Positions 1 to 8,769 of a DNA stretch of 64,000 nt are shown in pieces. Where the stretch lies: the NCBI RefSeq assembly GCF_003319115.1, contig NZ_QOHF01000012.1, positions 1 to 64,000 of the forward strand. The letters run 5' to 3'. The translations under genes were made by a program, and so were the position numbers. A model generated the notes under the pieces. The model had not been told where the DNA came from and made no database searches. It saw nothing but the letters and a program-made list of their open reading frames with translations. The DNA comes from Geodermatophilus sp. TF02-6. Its GTDB lineage: Bacteria; Actinomycetota; Actinomycetes; Mycobacteriales; Geodermatophilaceae. How positions within the stretch are numbered: the first letter of the stretch is position 1; every line of letters starts with the position of its first letter.

Positions 1-117
1 CCCGCCCATCCCGGGCCAGGACGGCCAGCCGGGGTCGCCAACCGCAGCCGGGCTCCCCGCTACGACGTCGGCAAGACCGCCAAACGAGACACCACCGACC
101 CGAAAATCAAGGGTTAA
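1..117 (+). CDS. C-terminal end of an unidentified protein (cut by window edge)
   Basis: Reading frame 1 is open from the first base to a TAA at 115-117 and would encode 38 C-terminal residues ending TTDPKIKG. The stretch is rich in Pro, Gly and Arg, then turns Lys/Asp-rich and becomes less GC-rich near the stop, unlike the flanking genes. It ends 12 bases before the IS5-type element. I do not recognise the family. It could be the tail of another transposase or of an interrupted gene, or simply an open frame in GC-rich DNA. Confidence 0.25.
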   Translation, partial: PAHPGPGRPAGVANRSRAPRYDVGKTAKRDTTDPKIKG

Positions 118-129
118 ACGACAAGCTCA

Positions 130-1051
130 GAACGTGTTGAGTAAGGCTGCTGACACCGGCGGCCGGGTCGGCGAGGCTGAGGCATGGGCTCTTCCCCGGC
201 CTACCCCTCGGACCTGACCGATGCCCAGTGGGCGCTGATCGAGCCACTGGTGCCAGTACTCAGCACCCGTGGCCGCGGTACCCGCGGCGGACGCCCGCCC
301 AAGTACCCGCGGCGGCGCATCGTCGAGGCGATCTTGTACGTGGTGCGAACCAGCTGCTCGTGGCGGCAGCTGCCGCACGACTTCCCGCCGTGGACGACGG
401 TGTACTTCTACTTCCAGTCCTGGACCGCCGATGGCACCGTCGACCGCATCCACGACACGCTGCGGGATGCGGCCCGGGATGCCGCCGGCCGGGATCCGAT
501 GGCCTCGGCCGGCGCGATCGACTCCCAGTCGGTGCCCGGCGCGGCGACCGTGGGCACGGCCACCCGGGGCTACGACGCCGGCAAGAAGATCAACGGTCGC
601 AAGCGGCACCTGGTGGTCGACACCCTGGGCCTGCTCATCGTGGTACTGGTGACCGCGGCCAGCGTGCAAGACCGCGACGGCGGCATCCAGGTGTTGGACC
701 GGGCCAAGACGGTCATGCCCTCGCTGGCACTGACCTGGGCCGATGCCGCCTACAGCCGCCGCGTGCAGGAGTTCGCCGCCGGTGCGCTGGGCATCGTCGT
801 GCAGGTGGTGGCCAAGCTGGTCGGGCAGTCCGGGTTCGTGCCGCTGCCGCGGCGCTGGATGGTCGAGCGCACCCATGCCTGGATTACTGGTCACCGCCGG
901 CTGGCCCGGGACTACGAGCGCCGTCCCGAACACGCCGAGGCGATGATCAAGTGGGCCATGATCGGGCTGATGGCCCGTCGCCTCGCCCCTGCTCCCGGCC
1001 GCCGTCCGTGGCAACGAACGAAGGCAGCCTAAACCGTTTCTCAACACCTTG
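130..1051 (+). mobile_element. IS5-family insertion sequence
   Basis: The transposase gene at 184-1032 is bracketed by imperfect terminal inverted repeats: GAACGTGTTGAG at 130-141 on the left, and CTCAACACCTTG at 1040-1051, whose complement is CAAGGTGTTGAG, on the right. Directly outside both ends is TCA (127-129 and 1052-1054). That fits the TNA 3-bp target duplication known for the IS1031-like part of the IS5 family. The element lies just past the 3' end of the 11-gene glycan operon. The exact ends are inferred from the repeats. Confidence 0.75.
184..1032 (+). CDS. IS5-family DDE transposase
   Basis: A 282-residue DDE transposase that would move the surrounding element. The N-terminal part has the DLTDAQWALIEP opening and the RTSCSWRQLPHDFPPW stretch typical of the family's DUF4096-type DNA-binding region. 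The catalytic domain shows D113 in AIDSQSV, D187 in TWADAAYS and E228 in MVERTHAW, a complete DDE set. YDAGKKINGRKRHL is also characteristic. Length is normal and the frame is intact, so it may be active. It sits alone between the terminal repeats, with only 19 bases between its stop and the right end. Confidence 0.93.
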   Translation: MGSSPAYPSDLTDAQWALIEPLVPVLSTRGRGTRGGRPPKYPRRRIVEAILYVVRTSCSWRQLPHDFPPWTTVYFYFQSWTADGTVDRIHDTLRDAARDAAGRDPMASAGAIDSQSVPGAATVGTATRGYDAGKKINGRKRHLVVDTLGLLIVVLVTAASVQDRDGGIQVLDRAKTVMPSLALTWADAAYSRRVQEFAAGALGIVVQVVAKLVGQSGFVPLPRRWMVERTHAWITGHRRLARDYERRPEHAEAMIKWAMIGLMARRLAPAPGRRPWQRTKAA

Positions 1052-1119
1052 TCAGGCGTCGGCGTGCTCCTCCAGCTCCTCGAGGTCGGCGGCGACTCGG
1101 ACGGTGATGGGAGCCGGGG

Positions 1120-1887
1120 TCATCGGAGGGCCCCCCTCGCCCATCCCACCGCCGTCCACCGCAGTCGTGGCGGCGCGTGCACGCACCGGTCGGGCAGCCC
1201 GTGGCGCCGCAGACTCCGGCGACTCGCCGCGACGTCGTAGTCCAACTGCAGGAACTCGACGTTGCCGGCCGTGTCGTCGTAGACCGCGCAGCGGGCCCGG
1301 GGACGGCGCTCGCGCTCCCGGGACTGCCCCACGCTCCCGGGGTTGAGCAGGCGCGGAGCGCAGGACGCAGCGACCGTGCCCATGGTTGGGATCGTGCTCG
1401 CCACCGCGTCGAACAGCCACTGCCGGTGCGTGTGCCCGAGCACCAGCGTGTCCGTCCCCGGTGTCTCGGCGGGGAGGCGGCCGAGCAGCTCGCGAGCCCG
1501 GCGCTCCTCGGTGACGTACTCCTCGGGGCTGTCGAGCGATCCGTGGGTCATGAGCACGCGACCGGTGTGCAGCGTGGTGGGCAGGGTGTCGAGGAAGCTC
1601 CGGACGTCGGTGGACAGCAGCGACCGGTGCAGGTCGGCGGCGCGTCGGGCGAGGGCGTGGAAGCCGGTCGGCGGCAGGCGGTCGAGGACGAGGAGGTCGT
1701 GGTTGCCGAGAACACACCGCGCGCCGGCCTCGGCCAGCACGGTCACGCACTCGTTGGGCTGCCCGCCGTAGCCGACGAGGTCCCCGGCGACCAGTAGCTC
1801 CTCCACGCCCCGACGCTCCAGCGTGCCGAGTACCGCCTGGAGAGCCTGGAGGTTGGCATGGACGTCGGAGAGGAGGCCGAGACGCAT
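1120..1887 (-). CDS. Calcineurin-like metallophosphoesterase (YfcE/MJ0936 type)
   Basis: A 255-residue cytoplasmic metal-dependent phosphodiesterase or phosphatase. The metal-binding motifs are in order: D8-x-H10 (SDVH), GD36 in VAGDLVGYGG, GNHD at 61-64, H115 in MTHGS and GHTH at 151-154. This is the small single-domain class (Metallophos_2). The substrate cannot be read from the sequence. It is the last gene of the long minus-strand glycan operon, and its ATG shares one base with the stop of the ATP-grasp gene (TGATG). Its place suggests it removes phosphate from an intermediate or serves a signalling role. The C-terminal 40 residues are Arg/Trp-rich and look unstructured. Confidence 0.85.
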   Translation of the reverse strand: MRLGLLSDVHANLQALQAVLGTLERRGVEELLVAGDLVGYGGQPNECVTVLAEAGARCVLGNHDLLVLDRLPPTGFHALARRAADLHRSLLSTDVRSFLDTLPTTLHTGRVLMTHGSLDSPEEYVTEERRARELLGRLPAETPGTDTLVLGHTHRQWLFDAVASTIPTMGTVAASCAPRLLNPGSVGQSRERERRPRARCAVYDDTAGNVEFLQLDYDVAASRRSLRRHGLPDRCVHAPPRLRWTAVGWARGALR

Positions 1888-3101
1888 CAGCGATCAGGAT
1901 GGGTCCGCAGGAACCGGCGGAGTGCGCGGTGGGTCGGTGCGAGCACCTTGCCGGCGATCAAGGGCATCGGGTCGGACAGGTCGAGCGGCGACGTGGTCTC
2001 GCACCTGGCGACCCAGCGCAGCCAGCTCCACAGGCTCATCCCCTCCTCACGGGCGGCGAGACGGTCGCGTTCGACCCGGCACCACGCCACACCAGGGCGG
2101 GCCGTCGCCCTGGCCGGTCGGGGCAGTTCGAGGAGGTCCGCCCAGACGACGGCCGGGATGTTGACCCCCGCGGCGGCGCCCACGTGGTGCCACAGGTTGA
2201 ACCGCGGGTTCACCTCCAGCAGCCACAGCCGCCCGTCGGGATCGCGTTTGAAGTCCAGCTTGGCTACGCCGTGCAGGTCCAGCCGTGCCACGACCGCGCG
2301 ACCGAGCTCGGTGACGTCCGGCGCCCGGGTCGTCATGACGGCGGTCGAGTGGCCCAGCGCCTGCGGGTACGTGCGCAGCTTCCGCCCGGTGAACTCTGCG
2401 GCCGTGCCGCCGGAGGCGTCGACGTAGACGTGGTAGCTCTCGATGCACGTCTCCGGGCCCGGGACGGGCTCCTGCACGATCACCCGCGAGTGGGCCGCGG
2501 TCAGCCGCTCCACAAGGGCGGCGAGCTCCCGGCGGTCGTGGACGAGGGCGGCCTTGGCGGGGGTGGCCGCGTCCCAGGAGCGCTCCCGGCGCAGCGGCTT
2601 GACCAGCAGGGGGAAGCCCAGACGCTCGTCGAGCGTCGACCGGTCGAGGTCGAGGACCTGTCCTCGGGGCACCGGCAGGTCCATGTCGGCCGCGAGTTCC
2701 TGGAAGGCCGCCTTGTCGACCACCTTCTCGACCAGGTCGGCGTCGGGTACGACGAAGCGAAGCCCCGCTGACAACTCCTCGCGTCGACGGGAGACGAGCA
2801 GCAGGTCGTCGTCACCCTGGTAGAACAGGGCTGCCGGGGCCTCGTCGCCGCGTGAACCGGCCAGTAGCGCCGCGACCAACGCGTCCTCGTCGGGCCGGGG
2901 GTCGGACAGCCATGCAGAGACGTGCCGGGAGAACCGGTCGGCGGTCGTGGGCGGGCTGATCAAGGTGACGGGGACGTCCGCCGCGCGCAGCGGTAACGCA
3001 AGGTCGCGGTCCCCCATGACGAACGCCCGCCCGACACGTCGGCCCGTCGCCGTCGGCACCTGCGGTGCAGCCTCCGTCACAGGCTGAGGCACGATGGGCA
3101 T
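1887..3101 (-). CDS. ATP-grasp superfamily carboxylate-amine ligase-like protein
   Basis: About 404 residues. ATP-grasp enzymes activate a carboxylate as acyl phosphate and join it to an amine or thiol. Here the N-terminal lobe (to about 120) holds the MGDRDLALPLRAADV opening typical of D-aspartate-ligase or carbamoyl-phosphate-synthase-like proteins. The ATP-binding part has K168 in FPLLVKPL, E211 in VIVQEPVPG, D283 in VAKLDFK and the Mg-binding ELxVNPR-type LLEVNPRFN (295-302). ATG at 3101 lies 14 bases after the PIG-L stop. An in-frame GTG at 3119 overlapping that stop is an alternative start. Its neighbours suggest it attaches an amino acid or similar group to a glycan precursor. The substrate is unknown. 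Confidence 0.82.
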   Translation of the reverse strand: MPIVPQPVTEAAPQVPTATGRRVGRAFVMGDRDLALPLRAADVPVTLISPPTTADRFSRHVSAWLSDPRPDEDALVAALLAGSRGDEAPAALFYQGDDDLLLVSRRREELSAGLRFVVPDADLVEKVVDKAAFQELAADMDLPVPRGQVLDLDRSTLDERLGFPLLVKPLRRERSWDAATPAKAALVHDRRELAALVERLTAAHSRVIVQEPVPGPETCIESYHVYVDASGGTAAEFTGRKLRTYPQALGHSTAVMTTRAPDVTELGRAVVARLDLHGVAKLDFKRDPDGRLWLLEVNPRFNLWHHVGAAAGVNIPAVVWADLLELPRPARATARPGVAWCRVERDRLAAREEGMSLWSWLRWVARCETTSPLDLSDPMPLIAGKVLAPTHRALRRFLRTHPDR

Positions 3102-3115
3102 CCGGGAACTCGCTC

Positions 3116-3907
3116 TCACGAGGGCAGGAAGTAGGTCTCGGGAGTTGTGGGGATCTCGCCCGTCGGGAACAGCGCCTCGACCTGGGTGCGGTAGCCCTTG
3201 ATCAGGACCTGCTTGGTGTCGAGGTCCTGATCCCAGGACACGGGCCTGAGCCGGCGTGCTGCGAGGTAGCCGGCGTCCGGGTGGTCCCGCCGGTCGTAGG
3301 GGAAGTCGGAGTAGAGCACGGTGGGGCGGGGCTGCCGCTCGACGAGGGTACGGGCGATCAGGTGGTCGACGTGCCGGCCAACTGCGACCGGGCCGAGGAC
3401 CAGCGCCGCGTCGATGTGGTCGGTCAGCCCGCGCAGCTCGGCGTCGAGCCGGTGGACGAGTGTGCGGTCCCCCCAGGAGACCCGGCCCCTGGCGATGTCG
3501 AAGCGGAAGGTCGGGTAGCAGTGCACCACCTCGGGGACGACGCGGCCCAGCCGGGCCACGGCCGGTGGCGTCTTCCGGCGCCGGAAGAGGGCGTCGACGT
3601 GTCCCAGGTGGACGTGCTCGACGCCCAGCCCCGCCAGCACGTCGGCATCCTCGTGCCGCCGGGCCGCGTACAGTTCGGCGGCGTCCCCGACCGTGCACTG
3701 GGCGAGGAAGGCGCGGGCTGCCCTGGTGTGCGGCGGGGGTCCGGCCTCGGTGAAGAGGGTCGCCACGCAGACCGGGGTCCGCCCGGCCAGGCTGCTCAGC
3801 AACGCACCGCAGGAGAGGACGGCGTCGTCGAGGTGCGCGGACAGCACCAGGATCCCCCGGCCCCCGGCCACCGCCTCCTCCAGGCGCGCGGACAGCGGAT
3901 CGCTCAT
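3116..3907 (-). CDS. PIG-L family (LmbE-like) deacetylase
   Basis: A 263-residue zinc-dependent N-deacetylase, the family that acts on GlcNAc-type groups (GlcNAc-PI, GlcNAc-inositol, lipopolysaccharide sugars). The zinc motif is AHLDD at 24-28 (family form AHPDD, so Leu replaces Pro) with a second part, GRHVDH, near 180. YSDFPYD and the C-terminal GYRTQVEALFP are also typical. No signal peptide or membrane segment is seen, so it is cytosolic. Its ATG overlaps the flippase stop (ATGA). In this operon it probably removes acetyl from an aminosugar, freeing an amine for later acylation by the GNAT-like or ATP-grasp enzymes. That order is inference. Confidence 0.88.
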   Translation of the reverse strand: MSDPLSARLEEAVAGGRGILVLSAHLDDAVLSCGALLSSLAGRTPVCVATLFTEAGPPPHTRAARAFLAQCTVGDAAELYAARRHEDADVLAGLGVEHVHLGHVDALFRRRKTPPAVARLGRVVPEVVHCYPTFRFDIARGRVSWGDRTLVHRLDAELRGLTDHIDAALVLGPVAVGRHVDHLIARTLVERQPRPTVLYSDFPYDRRDHPDAGYLAARRLRPVSWDQDLDTKQVLIKGYRTQVEALFPTGEIPTTPETYFLPS

Positions 3908-5352
3908 CGGGTCTCCTGTTCGTCGGTCGGGACGTCATCGGTGCGCCGCAGCAGTCGGAGCACCGCTGCGCCGAGCAGCAAGATCGCGGCCACCCACAGG
4001 GGCGGCACGAAGCGGGCCAGCTCCAGGAGTGCCACCAGCACGCCGGTGAGGACCAGCGCGCGCAGCGCCCGGGCCGGCGTGCGCGCGGGCAGCAGCGGCG
4101 CGGCGGCCGCCCACAGCGCCCCCGCGGCGAGCAACGCCGCCAGCGCCACGCCCACGGCTAGACCCGGGACGTCGCCGACCCGCCAGCCCAGCAGCAGGCC
4201 GACGGGCATGAGGACGACCGCGGCCAGCAGTCCCACCTGGCACCGCCGGTACGCGCGCAGGCCCAGCAGCACGGAGGTGAACAGGGTGAGGGCGGCGTAG
4301 CCGACCCCTGCCGCGGCGAGCACCGGCAGCAGGCGGAGGGAGTCGGCGTAGCGCTCGGGGAAGACGAGGAGCACCAGGTCGCGGGGCACGGTGGCGACCA
4401 CGGCCGCGGCCGAGAGCGCGAGCACGGTGAACGAACGCATCGTCGTGGTGAGGATGTGGTCGGTGCGGGCCTGTCGGCTGCGCAGCAGGGGGAACGCCAC
4501 GGCGACCGAGCCGGCAGCCACGTAGACGGGCGCTTTCGCCAGGGTCGACAGCGCCTGGTAGCCGGCGCTCTCCGCGTCGTGGGTCGCGAGGGCCGCCACC
4601 AGCACCACGTCGGCGCCGATCAGCGCGTAGACGATCAGCTGGGTGAGGGCCATGTCCCCCGTCTCGGCCCAGCGTGCACGCTCGCGCAGCACCTCCGGGC
4701 GCCACTGCAGGTCCCGCCACAGCGCGCGGGGCGCGCCGAGCAGCACGACGAGCGAGCCGGCGACGAACCCGGTCAGCGCACCACCGGCTCCCCATCCGGC
4801 GAGCACCACGCCGACGGTCACGGAGATCCGGGTGATCACCTCCACCTCGAGCAGGACCGCGTTGCGGACGAACAGCAGCTCGCCGTGCAGCCAGCCCCAG
4901 AGCGGGCTGGCCAGGAACAGGACCAGCGCCGAGACGGCGACCGTCCCGACCACGGCCGTCCGCGCGAAGGTCGCCGTGACCAGCCCCGTCACCAGCGCGG
5001 CGAGCAGCCCGCCGGCGGCGGACACCGACCAGGCGAAGGCCATCCCCCGGCATCGTTCCTCCGACCGCCGCGGGTGGGTGCGGATGACGTGCGTGAGCGG
5101 CATCGGGACCAGCGCGGCGGCGAACACGCCGACGGTGCCCAGCAGCGTCGCGGCCGCGGCGTACTCGCTGTAGGCCGGCGCGGCGAGCAGATGGGCCAGC
5201 ACGAGGGCGCCGGCGTAGCTGATCGCGGCGACCAGGGCCATGGACGCCGACACCAGGGGGCCACGCGAGGAGACCAGGCGGCCGTCGGCAGGCGCCTGGC
5301 CGGGCAGGCCGCCCGGCGCGACGGCGCCGGCGGTCGGCGGGACGGTGCTCAC
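3904..5352 (-). CDS. Polysaccharide flippase (Wzx/MATE-like, MOP superfamily)
   Basis: About 482 residues and almost entirely hydrophobic, with roughly 12-14 predicted membrane segments. After a polar head of about 30 residues the first segment is in SMALVAAISYAGALVLAHLL. The layout matches lipid-linked oligosaccharide flippases, which move undecaprenyl-linked units across the membrane. The GTG start at 5352 overlaps the upstream GNAT stop (GTGA), and its own stop overlaps the PIG-L start (ATGA), so translation is coupled on both sides. A flippase inside the cluster argues that the product is exported. No polymerase (Wzy) is obvious in the operon, so the unit may be used singly. Confidence 0.85.
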   Translation of the reverse strand: MSTVPPTAGAVAPGGLPGQAPADGRLVSSRGPLVSASMALVAAISYAGALVLAHLLAAPAYSEYAAAATLLGTVGVFAAALVPMPLTHVIRTHPRRSEERCRGMAFAWSVSAAGGLLAALVTGLVTATFARTAVVGTVAVSALVLFLASPLWGWLHGELLFVRNAVLLEVEVITRISVTVGVVLAGWGAGGALTGFVAGSLVVLLGAPRALWRDLQWRPEVLRERARWAETGDMALTQLIVYALIGADVVLVAALATHDAESAGYQALSTLAKAPVYVAAGSVAVAFPLLRSRQARTDHILTTTMRSFTVLALSAAAVVATVPRDLVLLVFPERYADSLRLLPVLAAAGVGYAALTLFTSVLLGLRAYRRCQVGLLAAVVLMPVGLLLGWRVGDVPGLAVGVALAALLAAGALWAAAAPLLPARTPARALRALVLTGVLVALLELARFVPPLWVAAILLLGAAVLRLLRRTDDVPTDEQETR

Positions 5353-6464
5353 CGGCGCCGTCCCGCGGTGCGGAGGTGCCGGAGGGAGACGGCCCGGTCG
5401 AGGACCGACCGGAGGCGGTGTTCGGTGGCGGTCAGCGGGAGCCGCTCGAAGCGGAGTGCGTGGTACCGGACCGGAGCCGCTCCGAAGCCGGCCTTGAACC
5501 GCGCCACCCCCGAGCCGGGGTCGGACTCGCCGAGCTGGAATCGGAGGGCTCCCGACCGGCAGGCGGCCTCGATCGCCAGCGACTGCAGCAGCGCACCCGC
5601 GGAGGTCCGTCCGGCCAGCTCTTGGTCCATCGCCGACATCCAGAACCAGGCCTGGTGGCCGTGCTGCAGGGCCACGTACGCCGCGACCGGTTCGCCGTGC
5701 AGGTGCGCCGTCCAGCCGGTCACGGTGGCGCCGAGGACGGGCAGCGCGGAAGCCAGCTGACCGGCGCGGTCCCGTCGCCGCTCCACAAGGTGGGCGAGCC
5801 ACCGCGGTCTGCCGCCCTGCCGCGCCCAGCGGTCCACGGACCGGCGGTTGAGCTCGGCGAAGGTCTCGACGAGGCTGCTGTCGCGGACCTGGCGGACGTC
5901 GAGCGGCTGCTTCTCCGCGCGACGGACCTTCCTCCGCGCGTCCTGGCGGTACCGCTGCGCCCACACGTGGTCGAAGCCCCCTTCGAGGTCGAGGACGTGG
6001 CACAGGAACGGGACCCGCACGGCGCCGGCCGGCGCGGCCGCGTCCCAGGTGTTGGCGACCAGGGGGTCGGGGGCCAGCGTGGCCCGCATGGCGGGGCGCG
6101 CGGCCAGGTCGGCCAGCACCACCTCGGCCTCGGCCCCGGTGACCTGACCGCCGGCCACGAGCGGACCCCCGTAGCCGAAGCCGTACGGCATCGACTCCTC
6201 ACTGACCGGCACCCCCGCCGTGGTACGGGCCACCAGCGGTAGCAGCAGCCGGCAGCCGTCCGGGAACTCGTACAGCCGGCTGGCGTCGCCGTACCCCCGC
6301 GTGTGGCACAGCCAGTCGGTCCACTCTGGCGTCTGGGTGGGCAAGGTGTCCGGATCGGCGGACTGCAGCTCCCGCCACACGTCGCGCGGCGCGGGGGAGA
6401 TGACGCGAACACCGTCCGAGGTGTCCTGCCCCGAGCCCTTCGAGTGGCGGGTGGTCGTGGTCAT
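5349..6464 (-). CDS. FemAB/GNAT-like acyltransferase (paralogue 2)
   Basis: 371 residues with two GNAT-like halves, as in BioF2/FemAB-type proteins (Acetyltransf_6). Landmarks are PTQTPEWTDWLCHTRG near 45, MPYGFGYGGPLVAGG near 95, the basic block RQDARRKVRRAEKQ near 175, FAELNRRSVDRWARQ, HGEPVAAYVAL near 270 and ALLQSLAIEAA near 310. FemAB-type enzymes transfer amino acids or acyl groups onto peptidoglycan or glycan amines. It is a clear tandem duplicate of the next upstream gene: the same landmarks recur in the same order. ATGA/GTGA overlaps link it to both neighbours. The donor and acceptor are unknown. Confidence 0.82.
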   Translation of the reverse strand: MTTTTRHSKGSGQDTSDGVRVISPAPRDVWRELQSADPDTLPTQTPEWTDWLCHTRGYGDASRLYEFPDGCRLLLPLVARTTAGVPVSEESMPYGFGYGGPLVAGGQVTGAEAEVVLADLAARPAMRATLAPDPLVANTWDAAAPAGAVRVPFLCHVLDLEGGFDHVWAQRYRQDARRKVRRAEKQPLDVRQVRDSSLVETFAELNRRSVDRWARQGGRPRWLAHLVERRRDRAGQLASALPVLGATVTGWTAHLHGEPVAAYVALQHGHQAWFWMSAMDQELAGRTSAGALLQSLAIEAACRSGALRFQLGESDPGSGVARFKAGFGAAPVRYHALRFERLPLTATEHRLRSVLDRAVSLRHLRTAGRRR

Positions 6465-7558
6465 GAGCGGGTCTCCGAGGTGAGGTCGCGCCGGGCGGTG
6501 ATCATGGCATCGACGGTCGACCTGAGCCGACGGTCCGCGGCGGTCATGGGGAGCCGTTCCAGTCGCAGTGCTGCGTAGGGGACGGCTCTGGCCCCGAAGC
6601 GCTCCTTGAACGCCTCCACACCCGAGCCGCCGGCCGCCTCACCCATCAGGAACCAGCGAGCCCCGGCGGCGCAGGCGTGCTCGATGGCCAGGGACTGCAG
6701 CAGCGCGCCGGCGTCCGTCCGTCGGGCGAGCTCTTTGTCCATTGCCGACATCCAGGCGTAGGCGCGTGTGCCGAAGTGCAGCAGCACGTAGGCCGCCACC
6801 GGTTCACCGTGCAGGTGCGCCGTCCAGGACGTGAGAATGGAGGTCAGCGCCGTGACGGCGGAGGAGAGCTGACCGACGCGGTCGCGTCGACGCTCGACCA
6901 AGCGGGCCAGCCACAGTGGCTGGCCCCGCTGGAGTGCCCAGCGGTCCACGGAGCGGCGGTTCAGCTCGGCGAAGACGTCGACGAGGTCTGCACCGCTCCC
7001 CTGATGGACCTCGAGGGGCTGTCTGGTCGCACGGCGGATGTTCTTCCGAACGTCACTGCGATACCGCTCCTGCCAGACGCGGTCGAAGCCGCCCTCGAGA
7101 TCGAGGACGTGGGCCAGGTACGGGACTCGGATCGCACCTGGTGGCGCGGCTGCGGCCCAGATGTCCGCCTTCAGTGGGTCGGGGACCATCCCCACCCGCA
7201 GCAGGGGCCGTCGCCTCAGATCGGTCAGCATCGAGCGAGCTGAGGCATGCGTGATCTCGCCCCCGGCCACGAGCGGACCTCCGTAGCCCAAGCCGTAGGG
7301 CATCGACTCGGCGGTGATCGGCACACCGGCACGGTGCCAGGCCATGAGCGGCAGCAGGAGGCGGCGCCCGTCCGAGAACTCGTAGAGCCGGCTGGCGTCG
7401 GTCCAGCCGCGGGTGCGGCACACCCAGTCGGTCCACTCCGGCGTCTGGGTCGGCAGGGCATCGGGGTCGGCGGCCAGGAATTGTTGCCAGATGTCGCGTG
7501 GTGCTGGGGACACGACGTGGACGTCCTGTGTCGACCTCGTGGAGCAACGGGCGGTCAC
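6461..7558 (-). CDS. FemAB/GNAT-like acyltransferase (paralogue 1)
   Basis: 365 residues, starting at GTG 7558 that overlaps the glycosyltransferase stop (GTGA). Landmarks match the adjacent paralogue: SPAPRDIWQQFLAADPD, PTQTPEWTDWVCRTRG, MPYGLGYGGPLVAGG, KNIRRATRQPLEV, FAELNRRSVDRWALQ, HGEPVAAYVLL, AMDKELARRTDAGALLQSL and the closing ALRLERLPMTAADRRLRS. It is therefore a full-length copy, not a fragment. Differences cluster in the region after 300 (MGEAAGGSG versus LGESDPGSG), which could change the acceptor. Expected role: acylation or aminoacylation of an aminosugar on a lipid-linked precursor in the cytoplasm. Confidence 0.82.
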   Translation of the reverse strand: MTARCSTRSTQDVHVVSPAPRDIWQQFLAADPDALPTQTPEWTDWVCRTRGWTDASRLYEFSDGRRLLLPLMAWHRAGVPITAESMPYGLGYGGPLVAGGEITHASARSMLTDLRRRPLLRVGMVPDPLKADIWAAAAPPGAIRVPYLAHVLDLEGGFDRVWQERYRSDVRKNIRRATRQPLEVHQGSGADLVDVFAELNRRSVDRWALQRGQPLWLARLVERRRDRVGQLSSAVTALTSILTSWTAHLHGEPVAAYVLLHFGTRAYAWMSAMDKELARRTDAGALLQSLAIEHACAAGARWFLMGEAAGGSGVEAFKERFGARAVPYAALRLERLPMTAADRRLRSTVDAMITARRDLTSETRS

Positions 7559-8769
7559 GGGCGTGCATCCGAGAGGAGGGGACGTCCCCGTCGCGGTGAG
7601 GTCCCGGCTCGCGAGGCGGTCACGGACAAGCGGTAGACCTCCGCCTGTCGACGGGCGAGGACGTCCCAGTCGTAGCCGGCGGCGAAGGCCCGGCCGGCCG
7701 CCCCCATGGCCAGCATCAGGTCCCGGTCGGGGTGGAGCGCCGCCAGCTGCGTGGCGAGCGCGGCGACGTCGAACGGCGGGACCAGCCGGCCACAGGCGGG
7801 CGGCACCACCTCGCGCAGGCAGGGGATGTCGAAGGCCACGACCGGGGTCGCGGCGGCCAGCGCCTCGACGGCGACGATGCCGAAGGTCTCAGCGCGGGAG
7901 GGCACCACGACCAGCCGGCTGGAGGCGAGCAGACGGGCCTTGTCCGGGCCGCTGACCCAGCCGACGAAGCGCACCCGGGCGGCGACGCCCAGCCGTTCGG
8001 CGAGCTGCCGGACGCGGGCCTCGTCCGGGCCGCGGCCGGCGATGACCAGGTCGCCGTCCACCCTGTGGTGGACCTGCGCCCACGCCCGCAGCAGGAGGTC
8101 CAGCCCCTTGCCCTCCAGCTCGAGGCGGCCGATGCACAACACGTCGCGGCCCAGCTGCGCCGGCTCGGCGAACAGGCCGGGGTCGACGCCGTTGCCGATC
8201 ACCTGGACCGAGGCGCGCGGGTTCATCGCCGTCAACCGCTCGGCGGTCCCGTGCGACACCGCGACGAGCCGCCGGTGGGTGCGCACGGCCGCGCGCTCGA
8301 TGAGGTGGAACGGCAGCTTGTACTGGCGTGCCTTCTCCCGGGCGTGCAACCACTGGACCATGCCGACGACCGGCCGCCGGGTCCACAGCGGGACGGCCGC
8401 GCTGGAGAACGGCGGCAGGAAGTCCTCGACGACGAGGTCAGCCTCGGCGTGCCGCCGGACGGCGACCGGGAGCGCCGCCAGGTAGCCGAGCAGCCGGGTC
8501 AGCCGGTTGCGGCCGCGGCCGATGCCCACGTGTTCGTACCGCACGCCCTCGTAGACGCCGTCCACGCAGCCCGGGTAGCGGGTGGTGAGGACGGTGACGG
8601 CCATGCCCTCGGCGGCCAGCCGCCGGTCGATCTCCCGGGTCCGCACCGATCCGCCGCCCGAGCCCGGCATCAGCGGGTCCTCGAAGCCCAGGTGCAGCAC
8701 GCGCAGGGCCGCAGGGTGGGCGCGGGGGGTCCGGTGCGACGCGGGCGCGCCGGTGTCCACGCCGCTCAT
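7555..8769 (-). CDS. Glycosyltransferase family 4
   Basis: 404 residues, a GT-B retaining glycosyltransferase. The N-terminal Rossmann half carries LHLGFEDPLMPGSGGGSVRT, a glycine-rich donor-side loop. The C-terminal half has CIGRLELEGKGLDLLLRAWA and the family E-x7-E signature in SRAETFGIVAVEALAAATPVV. It starts at ATG 8769, overlapping the upstream stop by ATGA, and is followed by a GTGA overlap with the acyltransferase. It likely adds one hexose or uronic acid to the operon's lipid-linked glycan. Sugar specificity cannot be predicted. Confidence 0.9.
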   Translation of the reverse strand: MSGVDTGAPASHRTPRAHPAALRVLHLGFEDPLMPGSGGGSVRTREIDRRLAAEGMAVTVLTTRYPGCVDGVYEGVRYEHVGIGRGRNRLTRLLGYLAALPVAVRRHAEADLVVEDFLPPFSSAAVPLWTRRPVVGMVQWLHAREKARQYKLPFHLIERAAVRTHRRLVAVSHGTAERLTAMNPRASVQVIGNGVDPGLFAEPAQLGRDVLCIGRLELEGKGLDLLLRAWAQVHHRVDGDLVIAGRGPDEARVRQLAERLGVAARVRFVGWVSGPDKARLLASSRLVVVPSRAETFGIVAVEALAAATPVVAFDIPCLREVVPPACGRLVPPFDVAALATQLAALHPDRDLMLAMGAAGRAFAAGYDWDVLARRQAEVYRLSVTASRAGTSPRRGRPLLSDARP

